A DNA stretch of 7,663 nt, taken from Actinomycetes bacterium. GTDB taxonomy: Bacteria > Actinomycetota > Actinomycetes > Actinomycetales > Cellulomonadaceae. The first letter of the stretch is position 1, and each line of letters starts with the position of its first letter. The notes beneath the pieces were generated by a model. That model was not told where the DNA came from, searched no databases, and was given only the letters and a program-made list of their open reading frames with translations. The position numbers and the translations under genes were made by a program. The DNA is taken from NCBI GenBank assembly GCA_021793115.1, contig JAJYTJ010000174.1, positions 1 to 7,663 on the forward strand, given 5' to 3'. Positions 1-6,373 of this stretch are shown here, piece after piece.

Positions 1-402
1 CGATCTGGGCACGCGCAGCCCGAGGAGCGCGGCGCCCACGCCGAGGACCACCGCCTGCTGCGCGGCGAGGAAGGCGAGCGGCGGCACGGCCTTGGCGGCG
101 AGCATCTCGGCGGGCGACGTGGGGCTGCACCGCAGCCGGTCCCACGTGCGCCACGTGCGCTCGGACATGATCCCCTGGCCCACCATCGAGAGCGCGAGCA
201 GGGAGAACATCACCGCCTGGCCGGTGACGGCGCGCTGCGTGCCCTGGTCGGTCGCGGCCCGGTAGAGGGGCGCGAGCAGGGTCATGAGGAGCACCGGCAT
301 GACCAGCCGGCTGACGAGGGGCCCCGGCTCGCGCAGCAGGAGCGTGACGCCCATGCGGGTCATCGCGCCGATCCGGCCGACGGCCCCGCGGTCATGCCGC
401 AT
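1..402 (-). CDS. ABC-2 type transporter permease, partial (3' end outside window)
   Basis: Membrane subunit of an ABC-2 exporter, read as the first 134 residues; the rest lies beyond base 1. Three hydrophobic stretches are visible at about residues 30-48, 60-80 and 104-128. Between the second and third lies ERTWRTWDRLRCSPTSPAEM (81-100), matching the cytoplasmic 'E-R-x-x-G-T-x-x-R-L-x-x-[TS]-P' loop typical of ABC-2 permeases. I chose ATG at 402 because it overlaps the end of the upstream ATPase gene (stop 394-392) and has a GAGGCGG-like ribosome site about 7 bases away. ATG at 363 is an alternative. It should pair with the ATPase to export a drug, lipid or antibiotic; the substrate cannot be told from this fragment. 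The family call is firm, the start less so. Confidence 0.85.
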   Translation of the reverse strand, partial: MRHDRGAVGRIGAMTRMGVTLLLREPGPLVSRLVMPVLLMTLLAPLYRAATDQGTQRAVTGQAVMFSLLALSMVGQGIMSERTWRTWDRLRCSPTSPAEMLAAKAVPPLAFLAAQQAVVLGVGAALLGLRVPRS

Positions 403-1327
403 GGGGCACCGCCTCGTCGAGCGCCTGGTAGAGGTCGTCGAGCGAGGCGTGCTGCACGTCGACGCGGCGCGGGAGGTTCCCGGCGCGGACGAGCGCGGCC
501 AGCGTGCCGCCGGGGTCACGCGTGCGGATCACCCAGGCCTCGCCGTCCCGTTCGGCGGGTTGCCCGACGAGCGCCGCCGGCGGCTCGTCGGGCGCCGGCC
601 CCTGCCCGCCGTGCCCTTGCGGGCCGAGGCGACCGCCGTCGTCGTCGAACGAGACCACGACGCGCGACGGCAGCCCCGCGAGCAGCTCGGCCTGGGAGCC
701 GCGTGCCACCACGCGCCCCGCGCGGACCGCCGCGAGCGTCGCGCCCAGCTCGACGAGCTCGGGCAGGTAGTGCGTGGTGTAGAGCACGGCGGCGCCCTCG
801 TCGGCCCGCCGCCGCACCGCGGCGAGCAGCGCGGACCGGGTGCTGGGGTCGGCGCCGACCGTGGGCTCGTCGAGCAGCAGCAGGCGCGGGCGGCCGAGCA
901 GCGCGCACGCCGCCTGGACTCGCCGGCGCTGGCCGCCCGAGAGCACGGCGACCCGGCGGTCCGCCACCTCCGCCAGGCCGACCTCGTCGAGCGCCTCGTC
1001 GGCGGCGCGGCGGGGCAGGCCGGCCAGGCCCGCGCAGAGCGTCAGGTTCTGGCGCACCGTCGCGGTGACGTAGAGCTGCAGGTCCTGCGCGGCCACGCCG
1101 GTGAGCGCGCGGGCCCGGCGGGGCTCGGCGAGTGCGTCGACGCCGCCGACGAGGACGGTGCCGGCGTCGGGGCGGACGAGGCCGAGGATCACCTCGACCG
1201 CGGTCGTCTTGCCCGCGCCGTTGTGCCCGACGAGCCCGACGACCTCGCCGGGCGCGACCCGCAGGTCGAGGCCGTTCAGGGCGACGACGTCGCCGAAGCG
1301 CTTGACCAGTCCTGCCACCTCGAGCAT
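392..1327 (-). CDS. ABC transporter ATP-binding protein (DrrA-like exporter ATPase)
   Basis: Cytoplasmic ATPase subunit (311 aa) that powers the neighbouring permease. All nucleotide-binding motifs are intact: Walker A GHNGAGKT (34-41), Q-loop Q81, signature LSGGQ (129-133), Walker B LLLLDE (149-154) and H-loop H186 in YTTH. The C-terminal extension (about 205-311) is the regulatory tail common in daunorubicin-resistance-type (DrrA/CcmA) ATPases, here with a Gly/Pro-rich stretch near 215-235. The start at 1327 has a strong AGGAGG ribosome site six bases upstream. The gene overlaps the permease gene, so the two are translationally coupled. It is divergent from tetR at 1378, and the operator between them suggests TetR repression. 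The exported substrate is unknown; the long plus-strand open frame over this gene is an antisense artefact. Confidence 0.95.
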   Translation of the reverse strand: MLEVAGLVKRFGDVVALNGLDLRVAPGEVVGLVGHNGAGKTTAVEVILGLVRPDAGTVLVGGVDALAEPRRARALTGVAAQDLQLYVTATVRQNLTLCAGLAGLPRRAADEALDEVGLAEVADRRVAVLSGGQRRRVQAACALLGRPRLLLLDEPTVGADPSTRSALLAAVRRRADEGAAVLYTTHYLPELVELGATLAAVRAGRVVARGSQAELLAGLPSRVVVSFDDDGGRLGPQGHGGQGPAPDEPPAALVGQPAERDGEAWVIRTRDPGGTLAALVRAGNLPRRVDVQHASLDDLYQALDEAVPHAA

Positions 1328-1347
1328 CGGATCCTCCTGCGCCTCAT

Positions 1348-1377
1348 GTGTACGGCGTATACGTATACTCTGTATAC
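1348..1377. promoter_or_regulatory. TetR operator: four GTATAC-type hexamers in a 30-bp inverted repeat
   Basis: Four hexamers lie at 1348 (GTGTAC), 1357, 1363 and 1372 (all GTATAC), spaced 9, 6 and 9 bases. The central pair forms a perfect 12-bp palindrome at 1357-1368. The whole 30-bp block is symmetric about 1362/1363 with three mismatched pairs out of 15. It fills most of the gap between the divergent ABC and tetR genes and ends one base before the tetR ATG. Size and symmetry fit two TetR dimers. That the neighbouring TetR is the ligand is inferred. Confidence 0.75.
1364..1369 (+). promoter_or_regulatory. -10 element for tetR (TATACT), probable leaderless transcript
   Basis: TATACT is one base from consensus and lies inside the operator. 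A transcript starting about seven bases downstream would begin at or next to the ATG at 1378, giving a leaderless mRNA, which is common in actinobacteria. No ribosome site precedes the ATG, which agrees. I see no clear -35 box. Confidence 0.5.
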
Positions 1378-1944
1378 ATGGCGACGCGCAAGGACCAGAT
1401 CCTCACGGCAGCTCTCGCGCTCGCCGACGAGTCGGGCCTGGAGGCCGTGACCATGCGGGCTGTCGCCGCGCGCGTGGGCATCACCCCGATGGCGCTCTAC
1501 CGGCACGTCGCGGACAAGGAGGCCCTGCTCGACGGCGTGCTGGAGACGGTCGTGGCGGGCATCGCGCTGCCGGAGCCGGCGCTGCCGTGGGACGCGCGGC
1601 TCACCGCGCTGGCGCTGGCCGTGCGCGACGCGGGCCGCCGGCACCCGACCGCCCTCGGCCTCGCCTTCACGCGCCCGGGCGACACCCCCGCCGTGCGGCG
1701 GCTCGTCGACGTGATCCACGGTGCGCTCGCGGACGCCGGCGTCCCCGCCGGTGAGTGGTCGCGGCTGGAGCGGATGATCTCGACGTTCGTCGTCGGCTTC
1801 GTCGTCTCCGAGGTGTCGGGGCGGTTCCCGCGCGACATCGAGAGCTTCCTCGCGCGGGAGTACCGCGCGGACCTGGCGGACCTGCTCGGCCTCGTGCGCG
1901 CGGTGGCGGCGCGCGACGAGGGTTCGGCGGCGGGCGCGCGCTGA
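1378..1944 (+). CDS. TetR/AcrR-family transcriptional regulator
   Basis: DNA-binding repressor of 188 aa. The N-terminal helix-turn-helix runs over about residues 24-43 (TMRAVAARVGITPMALYRHV), followed by the family-typical DKEALLDGVLE. The rest resembles the TetR_C ligand-binding and dimerisation domain. I chose ATG 1378 over an in-frame GTG at 1348. The extra ten codons would be the operator itself and would encode a tyrosine/valine-rich stretch unlike any TetR N-terminus. The gene is divergent from the ABC exporter and shares a 30-bp operator with it, so it probably represses both itself and the exporter until a ligand, perhaps the exported compound, releases it. That control model is inferred from position and symmetry. 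Confidence 0.93.
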   Translation: MATRKDQILTAALALADESGLEAVTMRAVAARVGITPMALYRHVADKEALLDGVLETVVAGIALPEPALPWDARLTALALAVRDAGRRHPTALGLAFTRPGDTPAVRRLVDVIHGALADAGVPAGEWSRLERMISTFVVGFVVSEVSGRFPRDIESFLAREYRADLADLLGLVRAVAARDEGSAAGAR

Positions 1945-2093
1945 CCGGCTCGTCCGGCTCGTGCGTCGTCGTGTCGGCGGGTCCGTGTCGTCGTTCGGGC
2001 CGAGGGGACGGGTAGCCGTGCCGCCGTGCGGGCCGGCGCCGAGGAGTCGGCCGCGGGCGTCACGCCGCCGGGGTGTCTGGACATCGCTCCGGG

Positions 2094-3044
2094 CTAGGGC
2101 ACCAGGACGACCTTGCCGTGCGGCGCCCCGGACAGGCTGAGCTCCGCGGCGGCGCGCCACTCGTCGAGCGGGAACGTGCGCGCGACCGGGATGGCGAACT
2201 CGCCCGTCGTGGCCAGGGCCGCGTAGTCGGCCAGCATGTCGGAGCTCGGCACGCGACCCGAGGCGCGCAGCTCGTCGATGTTGACGCGCGCACCGAGGCG
2301 GTGGGCCTCGTCGTGGTTGCTGATGGTGACGACGCGCCGCGGGTCGCCCGCGATCTCGGCGAGCGCCGCGATGGCTCCGGCGTTGGGTCGCGAGACGTCG
2401 AGCACGTGGTCGATCGGCCCGTGGACGAGCGACCGGACGCGGCCGGCCATGCCCTCGCCGTACGCCGTGACGGCTGCCCCGAACGCCTCGAGGTCGGGGG
2501 CGAACGTCGGGCCCGCGGTGGCGACCACGCGGGCGCCGCGCCGGAGCGCGATCTGCACGGCGGCGTACCCGACCATCCCGCCCGCGCCGTGGACGAGCAC
2601 GGTCTCGCCCGGCCTCAGGTCCATGAGGTCAAGGGTCCAGTGCGCGGTCTGCACCACCATCGGCAGCACGGCCGCGTGGACCGCGTCCAGCCCCGCCGGC
2701 ACCGCGAACCACAGTCTCAGCACGGCGTGGTCGGCCGCGCCGGCGCTCGGCTGCGCGGTGTAGTCCGCGACGCCGAAGACGAGGTCGCCGACCGTCACGT
2801 CCTCGACGCCCTCGCCGACGGCGTCGACCGTGCCGGCCACGTCGTAGCCGATGCCGCGCGGCAGGGTGCCCGGCAGGACGCCGCGGCAGAGCTCCCAGTC
2901 GGCGGGGTTCAGGCCGGTGGCGACGACGCGGACCCGGACCTTGCCCTCGCCGGGGTCCGGGACCTCGACCCGCTCCTCCCGCAGCACCTCCAGCGGGTCG
3001 CCGTTCTCGTGGAACCGGATGGCCCGTGACTCGACCGCGCCCAT
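2094..3044 (-). CDS. NADP-dependent MDR-family oxidoreductase (quinone reductase-like)
   Basis: Medium-chain dehydrogenase/reductase of 316 aa. The N-terminal GroES-like catalytic fold covers about residues 1-120, with the family marker GYDVAGTVDAVGEGV (66-80). A Rossmann domain follows, with nucleotide-binding motif HGAGGMVG (152-159). The cysteine/histidine pattern of the zinc alcohol dehydrogenases is absent, so this is the zinc-independent quinone oxidoreductase-like branch: a soluble enzyme reducing quinones or enones with NADPH. The exact substrate is unknown. The frame is open upstream to 3167, but ATG 3044 is preceded by AAGGAG at seven bases, and the extra residues would cover the operator. 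It is divergent from a TetR gene at 3137 with a 29-bp palindrome between them, so induction by an electrophile or drug is plausible. Confidence 0.92.
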   Translation of the reverse strand: MGAVESRAIRFHENGDPLEVLREERVEVPDPGEGKVRVRVVATGLNPADWELCRGVLPGTLPRGIGYDVAGTVDAVGEGVEDVTVGDLVFGVADYTAQPSAGAADHAVLRLWFAVPAGLDAVHAAVLPMVVQTAHWTLDLMDLRPGETVLVHGAGGMVGYAAVQIALRRGARVVATAGPTFAPDLEAFGAAVTAYGEGMAGRVRSLVHGPIDHVLDVSRPNAGAIAALAEIAGDPRRVVTISNHDEAHRLGARVNIDELRASGRVPSSDMLADYAALATTGEFAIPVARTFPLDEWRAAAELSLSGAPHGKVVLVP

Positions 3045-3092
3045 GACGCTCTCCTTGTGCCCGATGCTCGTAGTGTCAGTCACCGACGTTAA

Positions 3093-3121
3093 CACGTTGC
3101 GACAGCGACTGTCGCTACGTG
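3093..3121. promoter_or_regulatory. Probable TetR operator: 29-bp near-perfect palindrome
   Basis: The core arms GCGACAG (3099-3105) and CTGTCGC (3109-3115) flank CGA. Outer arms CACGT (3093-3097) and ACGTG (3117-3121) extend the symmetry, so only the 3098/3116 pair fails to match. It lies in the 92-bp gap between the divergent oxidoreductase and tetR genes, just upstream of the putative tetR -10. Binding by the adjacent TetR is inferred. Confidence 0.75.
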
Positions 3122-3124
3122 GGC

Positions 3125-3130
3125 TAGGCT
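3125..3130 (+). promoter_or_regulatory. Putative -10 element (TAGGCT) of second tetR
   Basis: TAGGCT fits the actinobacterial TANNNT pattern. It ends six bases before the GTG at 3137, so a transcript starting at the usual distance would begin on the start codon itself. No ribosome site is seen before the GTG. The adjoining palindrome would cover the -35 position. Confidence 0.4.
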
Positions 3131-3136
3131 CGGCCC

Positions 3137-3697
3137 GTGCCACGGAGCGGGAAGGAAGCGCGCGCACGCCTGGAGCAGGCGGCGCTCGAGCTGTACCTCG
3201 AGCGCGGGTTCGACGCCGTCACCACGGCCGAGATCGCCGCCCGCGCCGGCGTGACCGAGCGCACCTACTTCCGGCACTTCCCCGACAAGCGCGAGGTGCT
3301 CTTCGAGGGCGAGCGGCGGCTGACGGGGTGGGTGACCGACGCGCTCGCGGCGGTGCCCGCCGACGTGCCACCGTGGCCGGCCCTGCGCCGTGCGATCGAC
3401 CTCATCGTCCCGTACCTGGAGGAGAGCGGGCGTGCCGGCACCCGCCTCGCCGCGATCGTCGCGGCGACGCCCGCGCTGCGGGAACGTGCCGCCGCCAAGG
3501 AGGTGAACCTCGTCGCGCTCGTCGCGCGCCTGCTGGTGGAGCGCGGCGCCGCCGCCGACGAGGCCGACCTCGTCGCCCTCACCGAGTGGGGCGTGCTGGC
3601 GCACGCGATCCGGACCTGGCGGGCGGACCCGGGCTCACCGCTGCAGCGGCACGTCGACCGGGGGTTCGCGCTGCTCGGCGGGCTCGTCGGCGCCTGA
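3137..3697 (+). CDS. TetR/AcrR-family transcriptional regulator
   Basis: Regulator of 186 aa starting at GTG. The N-terminal HTH is clear: VTTAEIAARAGVTERTYFRHF (about 28-48) followed by PDKREVLFEGE, the AcrR-like signature. The C-terminal ligand domain is generic, and the ligand is unknown. GTG 3137 seems right because the protein then begins about ten residues before the first HTH-domain helix, the usual spacing, and because a -10-like box lies just upstream. It is divergent from the MDR oxidoreductase and shares a 29-bp palindrome with it, the classic layout of an autoregulated TetR controlling its neighbour. Whether the SDR gene 127 bases downstream is cotranscribed is open: it has no good ribosome site, and the gap holds its own palindrome. 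Confidence 0.92.
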   Translation: MPRSGKEARARLEQAALELYLERGFDAVTTAEIAARAGVTERTYFRHFPDKREVLFEGERRLTGWVTDALAAVPADVPPWPALRRAIDLIVPYLEESGRAGTRLAAIVAATPALRERAAAKEVNLVALVARLLVERGAAADEADLVALTEWGVLAHAIRTWRADPGSPLQRHVDRGFALLGGLVGA

Positions 3698-3795
3698 CTG
3701 GCCGGTGGTGGGTGGAGGCCCGGCGCGGCGCGCACAGGTGCCCGGGCCGCGGTGTCCTGGCCCCGCCGGTCCTACGACAACCGGACGGATGGCTA

Positions 3796-3812
3796 CGGGG
3801 CCCGGGGCCCCG
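3796..3812. repeat. 17-bp GC palindrome upstream of the SDR gene
   Basis: Arms CGGGGCCC and GGGCCCCG sit around a central G, 12 bases before the SDR start codon. It could be an operator, a weak hairpin or chance in GC-rich DNA. No other strong signal is seen in the 127-bp gap between tetR and the SDR gene. Confidence 0.3.
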
Positions 3813-3824
3813 GATGCTCGACGC

Positions 3825-4727
3825 ATGACAGCTCCCACGAAGGCCTGGATCGTCACCGGGCCCACGTCCGGCATCGGCTACCGCACCGCGCTCGAGGTCG
3901 CCACGCACGGCACCGTCGTGCTGGTGGGGCGCAGCGCAGCCAAGCTCGACGCCGTCCGCACCGAGATCGAGTCGACCGGGGGCCATGCCCTCACCGTCGT
4001 CGCCGACCTCTCCGACATCACGAGCGCCCGAGCCGCGGCTGCACAGATCACCTCGCTCGGTCTGTCGATCGGCGGGCTCCTCAACAACGCGGGCATCTTC
4101 CCGGCGCGCCCGTCGACATCGGCGCAGGGGTGGGACGTCGCCTTCGCCACCAATCACCTGGGACCGTTCGCGCTCACCGAGGCACTGATCCCGACGCTGC
4201 CCGACGGCGCGAACGTCGTGTTCATCGTGTCGGCGGTCGAGGACCCCGAGCGCAGGATCGCCGTCCAGGCGGGCTTCCGTGGCGCCCGCTATATCAGCGC
4301 CGAGGCGAGCGCACGAGGCGAGTGGCTCTCGCCGGGCGGCTCCAAGCTGCCCGGCGGCGATGCCTACGCCACCTCGAAGCAGGGTCCCCTGGCCGCGGCG
4401 CTTGCCTTGGCGCGCCAGTATCCGCGGCTGCGGTTCAACGCCGTCGAGCCCGGCGTCAATCCCGGCTCCAACCTCGGGCGCGACATGGATCCCGCACTCG
4501 TCGCCGTCAGCAAGGCGCTCGCACCGGTGATGCAGCTGATGCCGCACTACACGACCCCGAAGAAGGCCGCGGTCGTGATCACGCGCATCCTCACCAGTGA
4601 GAAGCCGGACACCGGGGTGTACTTCGACGAGAACGGCGAACCGATGCGCGGCTCGACGCAGGTCCACGATCCGGCATTCCAGGACCGGGTGGTCGCCGAG
4701 ACACGGGCTCTGCTCGCCACCGTGTGA
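3825..4727 (+). CDS. SDR-family NAD(P)-dependent oxidoreductase
   Basis: Classical short-chain dehydrogenase/reductase of 300 aa. Motifs in order: cofactor-binding TGPTSGIG (11-18), NNAG (87-90), catalytic Ser136 in the FIVSAVEDPE strand, and the active-site pair Tyr181/Lys185 in YATSK. The length and the long insertion between Ser and Tyr (about 140-178) place it nearer to retinol-dehydrogenase/WWOX-like SDRs than to the 250-aa FabG type. The substrate is unknown. ATG 3825 is chosen because the protein then starts just before the first Rossmann strand. The frame is open further upstream to 3705, but that stretch is Gly/Pro/Arg-rich and not SDR-like. No clear ribosome site is visible. It lies downstream of a TetR gene in the same direction and may share its regulation. 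Confidence 0.92.
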   Translation: MTAPTKAWIVTGPTSGIGYRTALEVATHGTVVLVGRSAAKLDAVRTEIESTGGHALTVVADLSDITSARAAAAQITSLGLSIGGLLNNAGIFPARPSTSAQGWDVAFATNHLGPFALTEALIPTLPDGANVVFIVSAVEDPERRIAVQAGFRGARYISAEASARGEWLSPGGSKLPGGDAYATSKQGPLAAALALARQYPRLRFNAVEPGVNPGSNLGRDMDPALVAVSKALAPVMQLMPHYTTPKKAAVVITRILTSEKPDTGVYFDENGEPMRGSTQVHDPAFQDRVVAETRALLATV

Positions 4728-4907
4728 GCCTGAACCGAGTTCGAGGACTCCTCTCGCGGTGGACGGGGTCACGAATCCCGGTCGACGGCGTCGTCAGGGT
4801 CTGAGCCCCAGCTGCGCGCACACCTGGACGTCGGTGCCAACCACGTGGCCTCGCACCGGGGTCTGTCGACACGTGTGCCGGGCGGCACGACCAGTCGGCG
4901 AAGCCGC

Positions 4908-5513
4908 TCAGCCGAACGCGGCTGCCCACGCGGTGGCGGTCTGCTCGTCCCAGTACCGGGTGAAACCACATCCCCAGGCGACCGGGTGGTCCAGCGGGGC
5001 GCCCCCCCATCGGGCTGCCCCCGCGACGAGCAGTCGGGTGCCGATGCCGTAGCTCGTCGCCTCCTCCACGCCGACGCCGACCGTCGCGGGCGCCAGCAGG
5101 TCGACGGTGACGCTGGTCCCGGAGCCGCCCGCGTACCACCGGTGAACCTGGAAGGTCACGCCGACGTAGGGCATGCCGCTGCCACCGCTCACTGGCGGTC
5201 CGAGCTTCGTCACCGTCCCGTCGAACGCGAAGTCGCTCTTCACCAGCTCGCCGGCGCTGTACATCACGGCGCACGAGCCGGCGCCGCCAACCGGTACGTC
5301 GCCGCTGCCGTCGGTGACCGGCGGCAGGGCCGGACCGTGCGCCAGGGCTGCCGTCGTCACGAGGGCCACCACGGCCATGGACGCCGAGCCGACGCCGAGC
5401 CTGCGCCGCCGCACGCGCCGCCGGACCGCGCCGACCAGGTCCCCTGGTTCCGGCGCCCGCGCGGCGAGCGCCGCCAGCTCGTCACGCAGCACGTGCTCGA
5501 GATCGTCCATCAC
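4908..5513 (-). CDS. Single-pass membrane protein with NTR/OB-like outer domain; putative sigma-factor partner
   Basis: Protein of 201 aa. The N-terminus (1-38) is charged and cytoplasmic, ending in a basic RRRVRRRR patch. One membrane segment follows at about 40-60, then an outer domain of about 140 residues. That domain has two cysteines (81 and 182) that could form a disulfide. Its pattern FAFDGTVTKL, VTFQVHRWYAGG, VTVDLL, GIGTRLLVAG and WGCGFTRYW resembles bacterial NTR/TIMP-like OB folds; this is my inference from pattern. The gene follows the ECF sigma gene with overlapping stop and start (GTG 5513 or ATG 5510), so the two are coupled. Position and topology suggest control of the sigma factor, but there is no zinc anti-sigma motif (HxxxCxxC). 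It could instead be a lipid- or envelope-associated protein that the sigma factor regulates. Confidence 0.8.
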   Translation of the reverse strand: MMDDLEHVLRDELAALAARAPEPGDLVGAVRRRVRRRRLGVGSASMAVVALVTTAALAHGPALPPVTDGSGDVPVGGAGSCAVMYSAGELVKSDFAFDGTVTKLGPPVSGGSGMPYVGVTFQVHRWYAGGSGTSVTVDLLAPATVGVGVEEATSYGIGTRLLVAGAARWGGAPLDHPVAWGCGFTRYWDEQTATAWAAAFG

Positions 5514-6004
5514 GCGTCTCTCGCCTCCCTCCCGCCGACCGGTTGCGATCGCAGGGTCGCCAGCGCCCGGGACGCCGTCGCCCGCACGGTGGACGCGGCG
5601 ATGCCGAGCTCGGACGCGATCGCCGCGTCGTCGAGGTCTCCGTAGAACCGCAGCACCAGCACTGCCCGGGCCCGGGGTGCGAGCCGGGCCAGCAAGGCCA
5701 CCACTTCCGCCCGATCGGCGATGCCGCCAGCGGGATCAGTTGCGCCGACTCCATCAGGAGCGGCCTCGACCGGGTACTCGCTCGACGAGCGCCGCCGCCG
5801 CTCGCTGACGTAGGCGTCGACCAGCACGCGGCGCGTGTACGCCTCGGGCGAGTCGGCCGCGGCGACCCTGCGCCAGTGGCGGAAGGCACTGGTGAGTGCG
5901 GTCTGCAGCAGGTCCTCGGCCCGCTGGGCATCGCCGTTCGTGAGCACGTAGGCGAGCCGGAGCAGCCGCGAACCACTCGCCGCGACGAACTCCTCGAACG
6001 TCAC
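5510..6004 (-). CDS. RNA polymerase sigma factor, SigE family (ECF type)
   Basis: Extracytoplasmic-function sigma factor of 164 aa that redirects RNA polymerase. Region 2 is at about 5-72, with LLRLAYVLTNGDAQRAEDLLQ (14-34) followed by the FRHWRRV helix. Region 4 is at about 98-155, with the HTH DDAAIASELGIAASTVRATASRAL (125-148). The motifs match the streptomycete 'SigE-family' subgroup, which has a short linker and an RRRR basic patch after region 2. I chose GTG 6004: it has a GGAGGG ribosome site seven bases upstream and gives the family-typical FEEFVAASG start. The open frame to 6091 adds unlike residues. Its stop codon overlaps the start of the membrane-protein gene. It lies about 100 bases downstream of tRNA-Lys on the same strand; the target promoters are unknown. 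Confidence 0.93.
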   Translation of the reverse strand: MTFEEFVAASGSRLLRLAYVLTNGDAQRAEDLLQTALTSAFRHWRRVAAADSPEAYTRRVLVDAYVSERRRRSSSEYPVEAAPDGVGATDPAGGIADRAEVVALLARLAPRARAVLVLRFYGDLDDAAIASELGIAASTVRATASRALATLRSQPVGGREARDA

Positions 6005-6087
6005 CGATGGTCCCTCCCCTTCCCCTACGACGCTGCAGGGGATGCCGGGCGCTGCACCGGACCGGCGCGGCGGGGAGGCCCGGACGC

Positions 6088-6100
6088 GCACGGTCCGTGC
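6088..6100. repeat. 13-bp inverted repeat between tRNA-Lys and the sigma gene
   Basis: Arms GCACGG and CCGTGC are separated by one base. The repeat starts three bases beyond the tRNA 3' end. In RNA it could fold as a 4-bp stem with a 5-base loop, a weak trailer or terminator hairpin. It could equally be an operator for the sigma operon. No T-tract follows. Confidence 0.3.
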
Positions 6101-6102
6101 AG

Positions 6103-6175
6103 TGGGCCCCGAGGGGATCGAACCCTCAACCCGCGGATTAAAAGTCCGCTGCTCTGCCAGTTGAGCTAGAGGCCC
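6103..6175 (-). tRNA. tRNA-Lys (anticodon TTT)
   Basis: A 73-nt cloverleaf can be folded by eye. The acceptor stem GGGCCTC pairs with GGGGCCC (with one T-G pair). The D arm is GCTC/GAGC. The anticodon stem GCGGA/TCCGC carries the loop CTTTTAA (anticodon TTT). The T arm GAGGG/CCCTC encloses TTCGATC. The discriminator base is A. The CCA end is not encoded, as is usual in actinobacteria. The gene is intact. tRNA genes are common integration sites, and the region on its 5' side (6176 onward) looks rearranged, but no copy of the tRNA 3' end is seen elsewhere in the window. Confidence 0.96.
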
Positions 6176-6310
6176 GGCACGCGCGACGCCGTACCGACGG
6201 CATCCCTAACCCGCTCGGCGCATCGCGGCATCACCGTACCCGGTGCCCACCGCCCGGCCATGACCGCGCTCGGATCGACACGGGTGCCGATGCCCTCACG
6301 TCGGCCGCGG

Positions 6311-6336
6311 CGGGCGCGCCCGGCCGGGCGCGCCCG
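6311..6336. repeat. 26-bp perfect palindrome (tandem AscI-like cores)
   Basis: This is a perfect self-complementary block made of two copies of the 13-bp unit CGGGCGCGCCCGG, at 6311-6323 and 6325-6337, one base apart. It lies about 37 bases upstream of the start of the truncated alcohol dehydrogenase gene. It could form a strong hairpin or cruciform, act as an operator, or be a terminator for leftward or rightward transcripts. Confidence 0.5.
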
Positions 6337-6373
6337 GATGGTCCTCGTCGGTGTCGACGTGGGGAGGCCGGGC

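Noticed and set aside
1348..1377. Extended N-terminus of the first TetR from GTG 1348
   Set aside because: The ten extra codons are the operator repeats and encode a Tyr/Val string unlike TetR N-termini.
284..1450. Long plus-strand open frame (388 codons) over the ABC ATPase gene
   Set aside because: Antisense to a gene with every ATPase motif intact. Its translation is Arg/Ala/Gly-rich with no family features, and it arises from GC-rich codon bias.
1945..1962. Tandem 9-bp repeat (CCGGCTCGT twice) just after the first tetR stop
   Set aside because: Only two short copies in GC-rich DNA; no functional context, and likely chance or slippage.
3045..3167. Extended N-terminus of the MDR oxidoreductase from 3167
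   Set aside because: It would run across the palindrome and the start of the divergent tetR gene; ATG 3044 has a good ribosome site and the family-typical start.
3579..4772. Minus-strand open frame (397 codons) over the SDR gene
   Set aside because: Antisense to an SDR with intact catalytic residues; low-complexity Arg/Gly-rich translation.
4875..4888. Small hairpin GTGCC-GGGC-GGCAC between the convergent SDR and membrane-protein genes
   Set aside because: Five base pairs only and no T-tract; too weak to call a terminator in DNA of this G+C.
5543..6169. Plus-strand open frame (208 codons) over the sigma gene and tRNA
   Set aside because: Antisense to the sigma factor and running into the tRNA; no recognisable motifs.
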